DNA of 64,000 nucleotides, from assembly GCF_910594005.1 (NCBI RefSeq), contig NC_057819.1:120749669-120813668 (forward strand), in the 5' to 3' direction. The notes beneath the pieces were generated by a model, which ran no database searches, was not told the origin of the DNA, and saw only the letters and a list, made by a program, of their open reading frames with translations. This document shows, one piece after another, positions 45,410 to 57,590 of the stretch. The first letter of the stretch is position 1. Every line of letters starts with the position of its first letter. The stretch is from Cervus elaphus (Eukaryota; Chordata; Mammalia; Artiodactyla; Cervidae). Both the position numbers and the translations under genes were made by a program.

Positions 45410-45621
45410 GGGGCTTCCCAGGTGGTACTAGTGGTGAAGAAGCCGCCTGCCAATGCAGGAGACACAGGAGATGTGGGTTCGATCCCTGGGTCGGAAAGAT
45501 CCCCTGGAGGATGGCATGGCAACCCTCTCCAGTATTCTTGCCTGGAGACCATGGACAGAGGAGCCTGGTGGGCTATAGTCGCTAGGGTTGCAAAGAGTCG
45601 GACATGACTAAAGAGACTTAA
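45410..45621 (+). repeat. Bov-tA SINE, sense
   Basis: Full-length: ggggcttcccaggtgg, B box gtgggttcgatccctgg, Bov-A part to agagtcggacatgacta. Confidence 0.92.
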
Positions 45622-45917
45622 CATGTATGAATGCACGTGTGGGACTTGATACCCTAGGAAGAAAATTCTGGATGCAGCTTAACAGTCACATTCAGAATAC
45701 CCACTAAGTGTAGTTTTCCAAGCTGGGTGACTCATTTCTTTCATAGTTTCAACCAAGTCCATACATCCAGTAGCAGTTTTTCTCCCAGGCTTCAGGCTGT
45801 AATTCCAACAGTCTACTGCTTATATACAGGCCCATTGAGCCTCTCACCTTGCCGTCCTCCAGCCATCCCACTTCTGTTCTGCTCATCTTGGCTGTCTTGC
45901 TCTTTTCTTGTCATCGT

Positions 45918-45992
45918 ATATTGAGTTGGCCAAAAAGTTCATTTGGGTTTTTACATAAGATGGTACAGAAAAACTCGAACAGATTGTTGGCC
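45918..45992. mobile_element. Short mariner MITE
   Basis: Ends gttggccaaaaagttcattt and its imperfect inverse near gattgttggccaaac match mariner inverted repeats found widely in ruminants. No transposase is encoded. Confidence 0.75.
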
Positions 45993-45999
45993 AAACAAT

Positions 46000-46131
46000 A
46001 GTTTTTTTTTTTTTTTTTTTGACTGTGCTCCACAGCTTGGGGGATCTCAGTTCCCTGACCAGGGACTGAACCTGGGCCACAGCAGTGAAAACCCAGAATC
46101 CTAACCGTTAGGCCACCAGGCAGCACCATAT
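46000..46131 (-). repeat. Short tRNA-derived SINE
   Basis: Poly(T) head, then gggggatctcagttccctga, and the tRNA end ctaaccgttaggccaccagg. Confidence 0.82.
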
Positions 46132-46314
46132 AGTTTCTTTTGTTGGAATACTCTTCCTCTTTGTCCCTGGCAGACTCGCTCTGTATTCCTACAGTGGGGT
46201 CTTCTTGCCTTATTTCACTAACACCATTCTCAACATTGCACAGTAACTTTAGAGTTTGACATTATGTAAACTGAGTTGCAGGGACAGCAGCCACCTCATA
46301 TACCTTCAGCCAGT

Positions 46315-46460
46315 ATTTGTTCAGTGCCTTCCCTGTGCCAGGCAGTGGTGATACGGTGCTAAACAAAAACAGACACAGACGCAACTCCCTTCCCTCGCGG
46401 CACATATATTCTACTGGGGTGGGGGGGGGGGGAAGTCAGTAAATAAGACAAATAAGTGAA
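46315..46460. repeat. Old mammalian repeat with G-run
   Basis: 'cctgtgccaggcagtggtgatac' and 'aacaaaaacagacacagac' follow a common old mammalian repeat whose family I cannot fix. A run of about 13 G lies at 46424-46436. Confidence 0.4.
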
Positions 46461-46589
46461 ATGTGTAGTAAAATCTTTCATATTTGTCTTAGTATCCCCC
46501 AAATTAGGAAAACATCAGGCCCACAGTAAGTATTTTTTGGAGTTGAAGAGGAATGGTAGAGTTGAATGAAGTACATTAAATTATGGCAG

Positions 46590-46720
46590 TCAAGTGGCCC
46601 ACATTCTCTTCCAGACGCTGTACTGGCTGTGTGACTGAGGACAAGCCCCTTCTGTTTTCTGAGCCCGTTTCTTCCAGTGTGAAGTTAGAGAATTCAACTA
46701 AACCATCTTTGAAATCCTTC
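46590..46720 (+). repeat. MIR SINE (probable)
   Basis: Core-like 'ggctgtgtgactgaggacaa' and 'ctgagcccgtttcttccagt' match MIR order. Diverged. Confidence 0.55.
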
Positions 46721-47278
46721 TCCGCTTCAGTACTCTTAATTCCAAAGAACAGACTCTCCTTTCCAAGGAATTGTGTTCAAAGAGCCTGAGCCTGGGAGGT
46801 CAGACAGTAGGCCATAGATATCTACTTGCCACTAAGGTGGGCAAAGGAGCAGAATACCAGAGTCACGTGTAGGTAATGCAAGAAGGTTTCTTCAAAGCAG
46901 AGTGTCAGATGAAAGGGATGGTAGTTTTAGAAATGGTATTCTGTGATAGCCAGTGCATGTAGAAAGGTTGTATCTATAAAAAGTGAATTACTTGTTTTCA
47001 GATTTTAGCTATTCAGATGAAACACAATTCAAGGGAAAAAGAAAAGGTTGAGAGAAAAGCCAGGCTGAGGTGTTTGGGTTTGATATCATATGGTAGCTTC
47101 CTTTTATATTTGGATTTAAGTCATCAGATAAATGTCGTCATACACATTCTTAGGCATCTAATTCAGACTTTAATTCCAGGATTATAAATCTTTATTGCAG
47201 TATAATTGACATATATTATTATACAGGTATACAATATGATTCTTTGTGTATATTGCAAAAGGAATATCACAGTATATC

Positions 47279-49400
47279 TTGTTCAGTCACTCAGTCATGT
47301 CCAGCTCGTTGTGACCCCATAGACTGCGGCATGCCTGGCTTCCCAGTCCTTCACTCTCTCCCCGAGTCGGCTCACACTCATGTCCATTGATGAATGATCC
47401 CATTCAACCATCTTGTCCTCTGTCGCCCCCTTCTTTTCCTGCCCTCAGTCTTTCCCAGCGTTAGGGTCTTTTCCAGTGCATCGAGTGCATCACTTTGCAT
47501 CAAGTGGCCAAATTTATTGGAGCTTCAGCATCAGTCCTTCCAATAAATATTCAGGGTTGGTTTCCTTTAGGTTTTACTGGTTTGATCTCCTTGCTGTCCA
47601 AGGGACTCTCAAGAAGAGTCTTCTCCAGCACCACAATTGGAAAGCATCGATTTTCTGCACGCAGCCTTATTTATGGATATGGACCAATTCTCACATCCAT
47701 ACATGAATCCTGGAAACCATAGCTTTGACTAGACGAACCTTTGTCAGCAAAATAATGTCTCTGTTTTTTAATACACTGTCTAGGTTTGTCATAACTTTTC
47801 TTCCAAGGAACAAGCGTTTTTTTAATTTTATGGCTGCAATCACCGTCCACAGTGATTTTGTAACCTAAGAAAATAAAGTCTGTCACTGTTCCCATTTTTG
47901 CCGCATCTATTTGCCATGAGGTGATGGGACCAAATGCCATGATCTTAGTTTTCTGAATGTTGAGTTTTAAGCCAGCTTTTTCACTCTCCTCTTTCACCTT
48001 CATCAAAAGGCTCTTTGTTCCTCTTTGCTTTCTGCCATTAGGGTGGTGTCATTTGCATATCTGAGGTTGTTGCTGTTTCTCCTGGCAATCTTGATTCCAG
48101 CTTGAGCTTCATCCAGCCTGACATTTCACATGATGTACACTGCATGTAAGTTAAATAAGCAGGGTGACAATATACAGCCTTGACGTATGACGTACTCCAG
48201 TCTTGAACCAGTTTGTTGTTGCATGTCCGGTTCTAACTGTTGCTTCTTGACCTGCATACAGGTTTCTCAGAAGGCAGGTAAGGTGGTCTGGTATTCCCAT
48301 TTCATTAAGAATTTTCCACAGTTTGTTGTGATCCACATAGTCAAAGACTTTAGCTTAGTCAGTGAAGCAGAAGTAGCTATTTTTCTGGAATTCCCTTTTT
48401 CTATGATCCAACAGATGTTGGCAGTTTGATCTCTGGTTCTTCTGCCTTTTCTAAATCCAACTTGGACATCTGGAAGTTCTTGGTTCACATACTGAGAAAA
48501 AGTATTTTTAAACCTTTTCTAAAATTGAGCCTAGCTTGAAGGATTTTAAGCATTACTTTGCTAAGGTGTGAAATGAGTGCAATTGTGTGGTAGTCTGAAC
48601 ATTCCTTTGCATTGCCCTTCTTTGGAATGGTCATAAAAACTGACCTTTTCCAATCCTGTGCCTGTTGCTGAGTTTTCCAAATTTGCTGGCATATCGAGTG
48701 CAGCACTTTTACAACATCATCTTTTAAAATTTGAAGTAGTTCAGCTGGAATTCCATCACCTCCACTTTGTTGTAGTAATTCTTCCTAAGGCCCACTTGAC
48801 TTCACACTCCAGGATGTCTGGCTCTAGGTGAGTGATCACATCATCATGGTTATCTGGGTAATTAAGACCTTTTTTGTACAGTTCTGTGTATTCTTGTCAC
48901 CTCTTCTTAAATCTCTTCTGCTTCTGTTAGGTCCATACTGTTTCTGTCTTTATTGTGCCCGTCTTTGCATGAAATGTTTGGTATCTCTAATCTTCTTGAG
49001 ATCTCTAGTCTTTCCCATTCTATTGTTTTTGTCTATTTCTCTGCATTGTTCACCTAAGGCTTTCTTATCTCTCCTAGCTGTTCTTTGGAACTCTGCATTC
49101 AGATGGATATATCTTTCCTTTTCTCCTTTGCCTTTCACTTCTCTTCTCTTCTCAGCTATTTGTAAGGCCTCCTCAAACAACCATTTTGCCTTTTTGCATT
49201 TCTTTCTCTTGGGGATGGTTTTGATCACTGCCTCCTGTACAGTGTTATGAACCTTCATCCATAGTTCTTCAGGCACTCTTGTTTATCGGATCTAATCCCT
49301 TGAATCTGCTTGTCACTTCCACTGTATAATCATAACGGATTTGATTTAGGTCATACCTGAATGGTCTAGTGGTTTTCCCTGCTTTCTTCAATTTAAGTCT
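47279..49400 (-). repeat. BovB (RTE) LINE, antisense, 5'-truncated
   Basis: About 2.1 kb of BovB, from its 3' end (gttcagtcactcagtcatgt) to the characteristic gaatggtctagtggttttcc region. Reverse-transcriptase fragments appear on the minus strand in broken frames: KLWKILNEMGIPDHLTCLLR (48151-48336), FMTIPKKGNAKECSDY (48485-48706) and a more N-terminal piece (48950-49276). Multiple stops; not active. It is inserted in an L1 whose 3' end continues at about 47190-47275 and 49500 onward. Confidence 0.93.
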
Positions 49401-49621
49401 GTATGTCTAGTTAACATTCATTACTGAAAACTTACCCATTTTTTCTTGTAATGAGAACTTTTATGATTCACTCTATTAGCAACTTTCAAGTATACAACAG
49501 TATTTTTTCTTAAACCTTTTTTAAATTGAGATACAGTTAATGTACAATATTATATAAGTTACAGGTGTACAACATGGTGATTCACAATTTTTAAATTTTA
49601 TACTCCATTTATAGTTTTTAT

Positions 49622-49831
49622 AGGTCTTCCCTAGTAGCTCAGATGGTAAAGAATCCACCTGCAACGTGGGAGACCCGGGCTTGATCCCTGGGCCGGGAAG
49701 ATCCCCTGGAGGAGGGCATGGCAATCAACTCCAGTATTCTTGCCTGGAGAATCCCACGGACAGAGGAGCCTGGAGGGCTACAGTCCATGGGGTCACAAAG
49801 TCAGGACATGACTGAGTGACTGAACACGTAG
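49622..49831 (+). repeat. Bov-tA SINE in L1
   Basis: Full-length sense copy: tcttccctagtagctcagat, B box gggcttgatccctggg, end gtcaggacatgactgag. Confidence 0.92.
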
Positions 49832-51236
49832 TTATAAAATATTGGCTGTATTCCCTGTGTTGTATGCTATATCCTTGTAGCTTTATTTTATACATAATAG
49901 TTTGTACTTAACCCCCATCCCTGTCTTGTCCCTCTCTCCACTAGTAACCATTAGTTTATTCTCTGTATCTGTGAATTTATTTCCCTTCTGTTACATTCAC
50001 TACTTTTATTTTGTAGATTCCACATATAAGTGATATTATATATAGTGTTTGTCTTTCTCTAACTTATTTCACTAGCATAATACCCTCAAAGTCCATTCAT
50101 GTTGTTGTGAATGGCAAAATTTTCATTCTTTTTAATGACTGAGTAGTATCCCAGCGTGTGTGTACATAAACCATGTTTTTTCTATCCATCCGTTAATGGA
50201 CACAGTTTGCTTCCTTATCTTGGCGATTAAAAATAATGCTGCTATGAACATTGGGGTGCACGTGTCTTTTCAAATTAGTGTTCTCTTTTATTTTGAATAT
50301 ATAGCAAAAGTGGAAGTGCTGGGTCATATGGTAGTTCTGTTTTTAGCTTTTTGAAAAGCTGCTGCATTGTTCTCCACAGTAGCTGCACCAATTTACATTC
50401 CCACCAGCAGTGTACCAGGGTTCCCTTTTCTCCACATCTCCACCTACATTTGTTAATCTGTGATATTTTTGATAAGCCATTCTGACAAGTGTGAGGTGAT
50501 AATCTCATTGTGGTTTTAATTTGCATTTCTCTGATTAGCAGTATTGAGAGTCTCTACATGTACCGGTGGCTATCTCTGTGTCTTCTTTGGGAAAATGTCT
50601 GTTCAGGTTTTCTGCCCATTTTTAAATTGGGGTTTGGTTTTTGATGTTGAGTTTTATGAGCTATTTATATACTTTGGATATTAACCCCTTATAAGTCATC
50701 TCATTAGCAGATGTTTTCTAATTTTAAAGGTTGTCTTTTTGTGATGGTTTTCTTTGCTGTGCAGAACTTTTAAGTCTAACAAGGTCTCATTTGTTTCACT
50801 TTCATTTGTTTATTTTTGCTTTTATTTCCTTTGCTTTAGGAGATAGATCCAAAAAGGTATTGGTACGATTGTTTCAAAAAGTGTTCTGCCAGTATTTCCT
50901 TCTAGGAGTTTTATGGTTTTGGTCTTAAATTGAGACCTATAATCCATTTTGAGTTTATTTTTGTATATGGTGTGGGAAAATGTTCTAGTTTCATTTATTA
51001 ATATGTAACTGTCCAGTTTTCCCAGCACCACTTATTGAAGAGACAGTCTTTTCTCTATTGTATTTTTTGTCTTGTCATAGATTAATTGCAATTTGTATAT
51101 ATACATGATTGTTTTAAGTTGCTAATCTCTCCCTTTCAAGTCCTTTTTAACAGCCCTGCATTTGTACTCTCCTCCCCTCACAATTTTTGCTTTTGATGTT
51201 ATATTTTATATCTAATTATTTTGTGGATCCCTTAAC

Positions 51237-51449
51237 TGGGCTTTCCTAGTGGCTAAGTGGTAAAGAATCTGCCTGCCAGTGCAGGAGATACAGGTTCGAC
51301 CCTTGGGTTAGGAAGATTCCCTGGAGAAAGAAATAGCAACCCAGTCCAATATTCTTACCTGGGAAATCCCATGTACAGAGGAGCCTGGCAGGCTACAGTC
51401 CATGGGGTCGCAAAAGAGTCGGAGACGACTCGGCATCTAAACGACAGTT
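51237..51449 (+). repeat. Bov-tA SINE in L1
   Basis: Full-length sense copy: gggctttcctagtggctaag, B box caggttcgacccttgg, end gagtcggagacgactcgg. Confidence 0.92.
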
Positions 51450-54180
51450 CCTTATTGTGAATATTCATGATTTTGCTACTTTTGTCTTCTAACCTTACTA
51501 GCTTTGTGTGTGGATGATTTCCTACCTTTTCTGTATGGTTGCCTGTACCAATGAACTTTTTCATTTCATAATTTTCATGCTTATAGCCTTTTTTTTTTTA
51601 ATTTCAGAGAAGTTCCTTTAACATTTGTTGTAAAACTGGTTTGGTGATGCTGAACTCTTAGTTTTTGTTTGTCTGTAAGGCTTTTGATCTCTCCATCAAA
51701 TCTGAATGAGAGTCTTTCTGGCTAGAGTATTCCTGGTTGTAGGTTTTTCCCTTTTATCACTTTAAATATAGCCTGTCACTCCCTTCTGGCCTGCGGAGTT
51801 TCTCCTGAGAAGTCAGCACATAGCCTTGAGGGAATTCCCTTGTTTCTTCTCCCTTGTTGCTTTTAGTAACAAGAGCAGTTTTTAATTTTTACCCTTAGAA
51901 ACTAGAGTTGTCTTGTAGGACTTCCTGCACTTCCTGGACTTGGATATCTGTTCCTTTCCCAGGTGAGGGAAGTTTTCAGTTATTGTGTCCTAAAATATGT
52001 TATCAGCTCCTCTCTCTCTCTCTCCTCCTGGCACCTGTACAGTGGGAGTATTAGTGCACATGATACTGTCCTAACAATTTATTAAAGTGTTGTCATTTCT
52101 TATCATTTTTTAAAAATTCATTCAGTGTCACTGATTTCTGCTACTCTCTTCTAGCTGGCTGATCCATTCCTCTATATCCTTTAGTCTACTTTAATTCCTT
52201 TTAGTGTATTTTTCATTTCAGTTATTCTTCATTTCTGTTTTGCTCTTTATTTTCTCTTTGTTAAAAACTTCTAGCTTCTCATTCTGTGCAGCCATTGTTC
52301 TCGCGAGTTCTTTGATCATCTTATACAATCACTACCCTGAACTCCTTCTCTGGTAGATTGCCTGTCTCCACTTCACTTAGTCCTGCGGTTTTACCTTGTT
52401 GCTCTGTCTGGAACATGTTCTTCTGTCACCACATTTTGCCTAAGTTGCTGTTTTTATTTTTATGTGTCTGGTACATTGATTATGTTTCCCTACTGGAGAA
52501 ATGGCTTTTTGTTGGAAAAGCCCTGTGCATCCCAGCAGTATGTCCCCCGCTGGTCCCCGAGCTGTGTGCTCCAGCGGTTGCCCCTCTGAGGGCTGCATGG
52601 GGCCTTCGGTTGTGGTGGGCTATTCGCTCCGCTTGGTTGGCCCCTGGTCCCGTTGGTTGCCAGGCCCTGCCTTGTGCTGAGGCTGCCAGCTGCTGGTTGG
52701 CTGGTCACAAGGTGGCTGACTGCGTAACCTGAGACCCCCGGGACTAGTGCTGGCTCAGTGGTGGGTGGAGTCAGACTGAAGGCCTCAGAGCTGTTTCCTG
52801 CCGGTTGGTGGGTGAAGCCAGATCCTGGCTTAGTGCTGTCTTACACACGGGCAGAGCAGGTCTTGGAGTCTGGTTGCAGAGCCCAGGGGTCCCGGAGCTG
52901 GTGTCTGACTGCTGGGTGTGGACAGTTCCTGGCACAGTTGGGTACAGGGTCTGGGGTGCCCTGAAGCTTGTGTTGGCCTGCTAGTGGCCAGGGCTGGGGC
53001 CCAGCTGTCCCAGTGAGGGGTCTGGCCTACTGATCCGTATGTTGCAGAACTAGTTTTCTTGTGTCTGATGTCTGCCCCCTGGTGGGAGAAACTGGTCCAG
53101 AGGCTAGAGCAGGCTCCCTTGAGGTCAGGGCCAGGGCCAGCGGATCTAGATCTTGGAACTGCTGCATGCTCACTGGTGGATGAAGTTCAGGGGTCTTAAG
53201 GCAGCCTGTCGGTTGATGGGTGGGACTGTGTCCCTGCTCAGTTGCTTGGCCTGAGGTGTCCCAGCACTGGTACCTATAGGCTTTGGGTAGGGCCAGGTCT
53301 TGGTGCTAATAAGCTAGAGGTTGGATTCCACAGTAATGCTTGCCAGCACCAAGGTCCATGTGGTAGAAGGAGTTCCTCACAATGGCTGCCACCAGGGTCT
53401 GTGTACCCGGGGTGAGCTGCAGCTGCCACCTGTCTCACCAGGAGACTCTGAGTTCAGGAAGTGGGTCTGGCCTAGGCTCCTCTCCAATTACTGCTTCTGT
53501 CCCCAGTCCCAGAATAGAGACTTTGTGTGTGCCCTTTAAGAATGAAATTTCTTTCCTTCAGCCTTTTGGGACTCCTAAAAGTAATCACCACTTGCCTTCA
53601 AAGCCAGATGTTCTGAGGGCTCATCTTCCCAGTGCAGGACCCTCAGGCCAGGGAGCTCACTCCTTTGGGAGAACCTCTGCAATGTAATTATTCTCCAGTT
53701 TGTGGGTCATGGGACTTGACTATATTGCAAGTCTGCGCCTCCTACCATCTCGCTGTGGTTCCTTCTTGATGTCTTTAGTTATAGAAGATCTTTTTTGGTA
53801 GGTTCCTATCTTTTTCATCAACTGTTGTTCAGCAGATGGTTGTGGTTTTGGTGTGCCTATGAGAAGAAGTGAGTTCAGGGTCTTTGTACTCTGGCATCTT
53901 GGCCATCCTCCCTTCCTTATACCTTTTCCGTGAGTAAGGAGAAATCCCTTCTTAAGCGCCTTGTAATAAGATACACAGCAGGATCTCATCATGATGCAAA
54001 CCTGGCCAAGGCTTGCTGCTCTGTGACTTGAGTTGAGGAGGCGGTAGTGAGGCCTCTGTAAGAGCTGGGTTTGTTTTACAGAGGGCGTGAACTAGACTCC
54101 TGATAGAGGAGGCGACTTCTGGTGCCCAGAGCACTGCCCCCGTCAACACAGTATTAATTGTAGTCACCGTACTGTACACT

Positions 54181-54388
54181 GGGGCTTCCCTGGTGGCTCA
54201 GACGGTAAAGAATCTGCCTGCAGTGCTGGAGACCCAGGTTCGATCCCTGGGTTGGGGAGATCCCCTGGAGGAGGGAGTGGCTACCCACTCCTGTATTCTT
54301 TCCTGGAGAATTCCAAGGACAGAGGAGCCTGGTGGGCTACAGTCTGTGGGGTGGCAAAGAGTCGGACACGACTAAGCAACTAACACTT
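54181..54388 (+). repeat. Bov-tA SINE
   Basis: Full-length sense copy close to consensus. A near-perfect duplication (tactgtacact / tactgtacatt) flanks it. Confidence 0.93.
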
Positions 54389-54471
54389 TTACTTACTGTA
54401 CATTAAATCCCCTGATTTATTTACTGTATAACAGGAAGTTTGTACTTCTATCTTTATTATATAAATACATA

Positions 54472-54595
54472 ATTTTTTTTTGTCTGTGCCATGTAGCTTG
54501 CCGGATCTCAGTTCCCTGACCAGGGGTTGAACCCAGGCCGCCACAGCAGTAAAAGTCCAGAATCTTTAACTGTTAAGCCACCAGGGAAATCCCTA
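54472..54595 (-). repeat. Short tRNA-derived SINE
   Basis: Poly(T) head, gccggatctcagttccctga, and the tRNA end aagccaccagggaaatccc. Confidence 0.85.
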
Positions 54596-54944
54596 ATTGA
54601 AATATTATTAATGTTTACAATAGAGAAGTTCACAATCTCTGCAGTGATAAAACAGTAGGTTCTAAAACAATCTGAAGTTGAGAGATAATTAAATGTGTAG
54701 CTTTCACTCTGACAAAAGTTCTTGGTGATAACGAACCATGAGTTTTTAGGAGAAATTCCATCAAAAAAAGGGGAAATCCATTTTGTTTATGGGGAGTTTG
54801 TGTATTATAGATTTCCAAGGCAGCAAAGTAGTATTTCCTCAATTTCAGAGCTATTTTAATACAGCTTTCTATGTAATATCATAATATTATAGAGCTGATT
54901 CAAAATATTAGCCATTCAAAAATTAGACAAAACTTGTGATTTCC

Positions 54945-55075
54945 CTGGTGGTCCGATGACTAAGACTCTGCACTCCCAATGGAGGGAGCCAGGATTCATT
55001 CCTTGGTCAGGGAACTGGATCCCACATGCCCCGACTAAGACCTGGGGCATCCAAATAAATAAAAATAAATATTTT
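54945..55075 (+). repeat. Short tRNA-derived SINE
   Basis: Sense copy: ttccctggtggtccgatgac, cagggaactggatcccacat, ending in AAATAAA units. Confidence 0.85.
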
Positions 55076-55429
55076 TTTAAAAGAAAATAATCAGAACATT
55101 TGTTTGACCTATAAATCTTTGATTATGGTTCCAACCAAGACTTCTAGCTCAGAGATACACCTATGCAACAGTCGGAGTTTCTACAACTCTGCCCCCTACT
55201 TTTCTAAAGCAGAGGAATGAAACATTGTGTAAAACTGCTTTTAAGTTACATAAATGATTCTGGGCTACAAAACTACATATTGCTATTAGTTATGAAAAAG
55301 TATTTGGTATTTCAAGCAATCAGACCAACATAGTTCTATGATTTATGTCATTTCTGATATTTTTATCCTCAAGGTACTAAACTTTTAGTCTAACAGCAAT
55401 AAAAAAATTTTACCTTCAATATTTTCTAG

Positions 55430-55561
55430 GTGCCCAAGGTCCTAATGAGATGCAGTCTAAAAAATCCTCAACCCTACCATGTTCTAGCTCACAAGAAGAA
55501 GAAGTATTGAACCTTCCCTCTAGTTTTCTGTCCAAGAGGAGGACATCCTTTGTTGAAGACA
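55430..55561 (+). CDS. CEP95: CEP95 coding exon 7
   Basis: Residues 197-240: GAQGPNEMQSKKSSTLPCSS, then EEEVLNLPSSFLSKRR. Ser-rich, likely disordered. Acceptor ttttctag, donor GACA|gtgagt. Confidence 0.93.
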
Positions 55562-56261
55562 GTGAGTAGTAACACTGAGCTCTTGAGACTGTGGCTGGGA
55601 GCTGGAGATCATAGATCGTGAGCAGTTGCTATTAGCCTTTTTACTTTTGTTGCTCTACAGTAAATGCGATTCTTTTTGGTTTTACATGACCTCATTTGTA
55701 AATGTTTACTATTAATTATGAACTTGGATGTCTTCTTAAGATGGTCTTTGGTCATATGTTTTGCATCCACTATTTTATTATCTAAATCCTCTCAAAGACT
55801 TTAGGACAGTAAGAGTCTCTGATACATTAGTTTATCAGTTGGTGGTCTTCAAATTATATTAACTTGAAAAATATTCTCATTTCATATTATCTCTGGGATT
55901 TTCATACAGTTAGCCATTAACTATGACTTTATATAATACTAACTATTTTTATAACATATAGATTAACCATAATTTATATAGCTATTCTTCAAACCATTTA
56001 GGTTTTTAGTAATTTTTCATTATTTTTAAATAAATTTTTAGGAAAATATTATAATAAAAATTACATTCTTCCTAATTTAATTAGGTCCCTACTTGTTCAT
56101 TGAGAATGAGTCCCTATTTCCATTGTCTTTTTGGTGTGCTTTTCTTAAAATCAAGTTTAAAATATATTTCTAAGTAGTGTGTGTGTACATTTGTTTGTAT
56201 AGGGTATATGTATATGTGAAAGGATTTATGTCTTATCCACTTTAATTTGTCCAACTAGCAG
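55562..56261 (+). other. CEP95: CEP95 intron 7
   Basis: About 700 bp, AT-rich. Nothing recognised. Confidence 0.75.
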
Positions 56262-56452
56262 GAATTTCTTCTGTGGATGTGATTCCAAGTGCTAGGAAGT
56301 TAGGGGAGCCTATCCGGTCAGCTGTTCCTTTGCATCCACCTTACCACCCTTCAGAGCCTCGCGCTCCCTGCCCCATAGGAAGAGAATACTTGCGTTCAAG
56401 CCACTGCTCCCCTCCCATGAATTCTACTGGAGAAGGCACAGCATTTTCTGTG
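56262..56452 (+). CDS. CEP95: CEP95 coding exon 8
   Basis: Residues 241-304: ISSVDVIPSARKLGEPIRSA, then LHPPYHPSEPRAPCPIGREY. Pro-rich. A tandem acceptor, ctagcag, precedes it: the second AG is used here, while the first would add 3 nt. Donor GTG|gtaagt. Confidence 0.92.
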
Positions 56453-56654
56453 GTAAGTGGAAAAGCTTGCTTTCAGCTGGACCATAGTCTATAGATTTAT
56501 TTAAAAGGTCTCTGCTACAATAGTAGTCAAGAATACTGCACTAACCAGAGAGCACTGTATTTCTTAAAATTCACCTCTGCATACACCTGCACATTCTTAC
56601 AAGGAAGATAGGGACAGGATGACTGTAAAAGGGGAAATAGGATGAGCCAACACA

Positions 56655-56860
56655 TACTGAGTGCTTATTTTGTGTTAGGCACAGTTTTGCATACTTTACA
56701 AATATTGGATAAATCACTTCTTACAACACAGCTCTGAAGTAGATACTGTTTTTATTTCTTATGGAGAAACTGAAATACAGGGTTTAAGAATCTTGTCTGA
56801 GGTCACACAGCAGTTGTAGAATTAGGATTAGAATTCAGGCATTCTAGCTTCAGAATCCAT
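56655..56860 (+). repeat. MIR SINE
   Basis: Clear MIR order: 'gtgcttattttgtgttaggc', 'ttatggagaaactgaaatac', 'gaggtcacacagcagttgta', 'ggattagaattcaggcattc'. Confidence 0.85.
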
Positions 56861-57550
56861 ATTGTATGTATCTAATTTAATAATTGAAATTATTTAACAT
56901 AAAAGAAAGTATAAAAAATAATCTTTCAGCCATATTCCTGTTAATCCAGCATGAACTACTATTAACATTCTGGCCTTTTCACGTCTACTCTTTTCTTTGA
57001 AAATAAAAGCCTTTTTTATACAGTCATCACGTTCCTATTTTCCCAGCAACAGGTATATGCCAAGGTATATGTATATGCCAAGGGTAAATGTATTTTAAAA
57101 ATGATACACTGTCATTGTTAAAAATTGAAACAATACCAAAAAAGTAAATTAGCATTAGGTGACCGTCATTCTAAACATTCTGAGCATCAGTTTAGATCGG
57201 AGGGTGAACGGATAAAGAGAGAAAGGGATCATAGGTTAGTGATTACTTTGAGGGGGCTTGCAGGAGTAGTGGAAAGGCTTCTGAGTTGTTGGTAATACTC
57301 TTTCTTTACTGGGTGGCAGTTAAATGGGAATAATTATTTTGAACCTGTTCTTGAGAGGGACACTAACTTCAGTTTTAAAAAGGTTTTTTTTAAATGTGAT
57401 TATAATATAGGTTTTACTTAAAGGTATTAAGTTTAATTTTCCTTTAATAGAAGAAAAAGGTACTGAAGTGAAATTAAAGAGATAATTAAACATCAGATGT
57501 TTCTTAACTACAAGAAATATTTTCCATAAGATTCCCTCCAAAGTTAAGAT

Positions 57551-57590
57551 ATAATTAGCCTCCAACTAATAAAAATAAATGAAAAAAAAA
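57551..57590 (+). repeat. Ultra-short ruminant L1 3' end
   Basis: Only the last ~40 bp of the ruminant L1 (ttagcctccaactaataaaa, then an A run), with a short duplication resembling aagatataa on both sides. Confidence 0.7.

Larger units (their letters stand above)
49500..53910 (-). repeat. Old L1, antisense, 3' end to 5' UTR with internal gap
   Basis: From left: L1 3' end (acaggtgtacaacatggtga), ORF2 C-terminal region (50150-51060), then 5'-region sequence (51460-53910) with GC-rich, tandem-like 'ggtgggtgg..ctggcc' units and a terminal 'ggcatcttggccatcc' typical of L1 5' UTRs. Most of ORF2 and ORF1 seems missing. Bov-tA copies sit at 49622-49831 and 51237-51449. Long frames in 52358-53690 are not genes. 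The 5'-UTR call is less certain than the rest. Confidence 0.65.
45176..55429 (+). other. CEP95: CEP95 intron 6 (10 kb, repeat-dense)
   Basis: Largest intron in the window. In order: Bov-tA, mariner MITE, tRNA SINE, MIR, antisense BovB, antisense L1 with two Bov-tA insertions, Bov-tA, and two tRNA SINEs. No additional exon is supported. Confidence 0.85.

Noticed and set aside
46424..46436. Functional G-tract
   Set aside because: A simple homopolymer inside an old repeat, with no flanking G runs.
52358..53690. Frames up to 124 aa in CEP95 intron 6
   Set aside because: They lie in a GC-rich old L1-like block, with no splice-flanked exon pattern.
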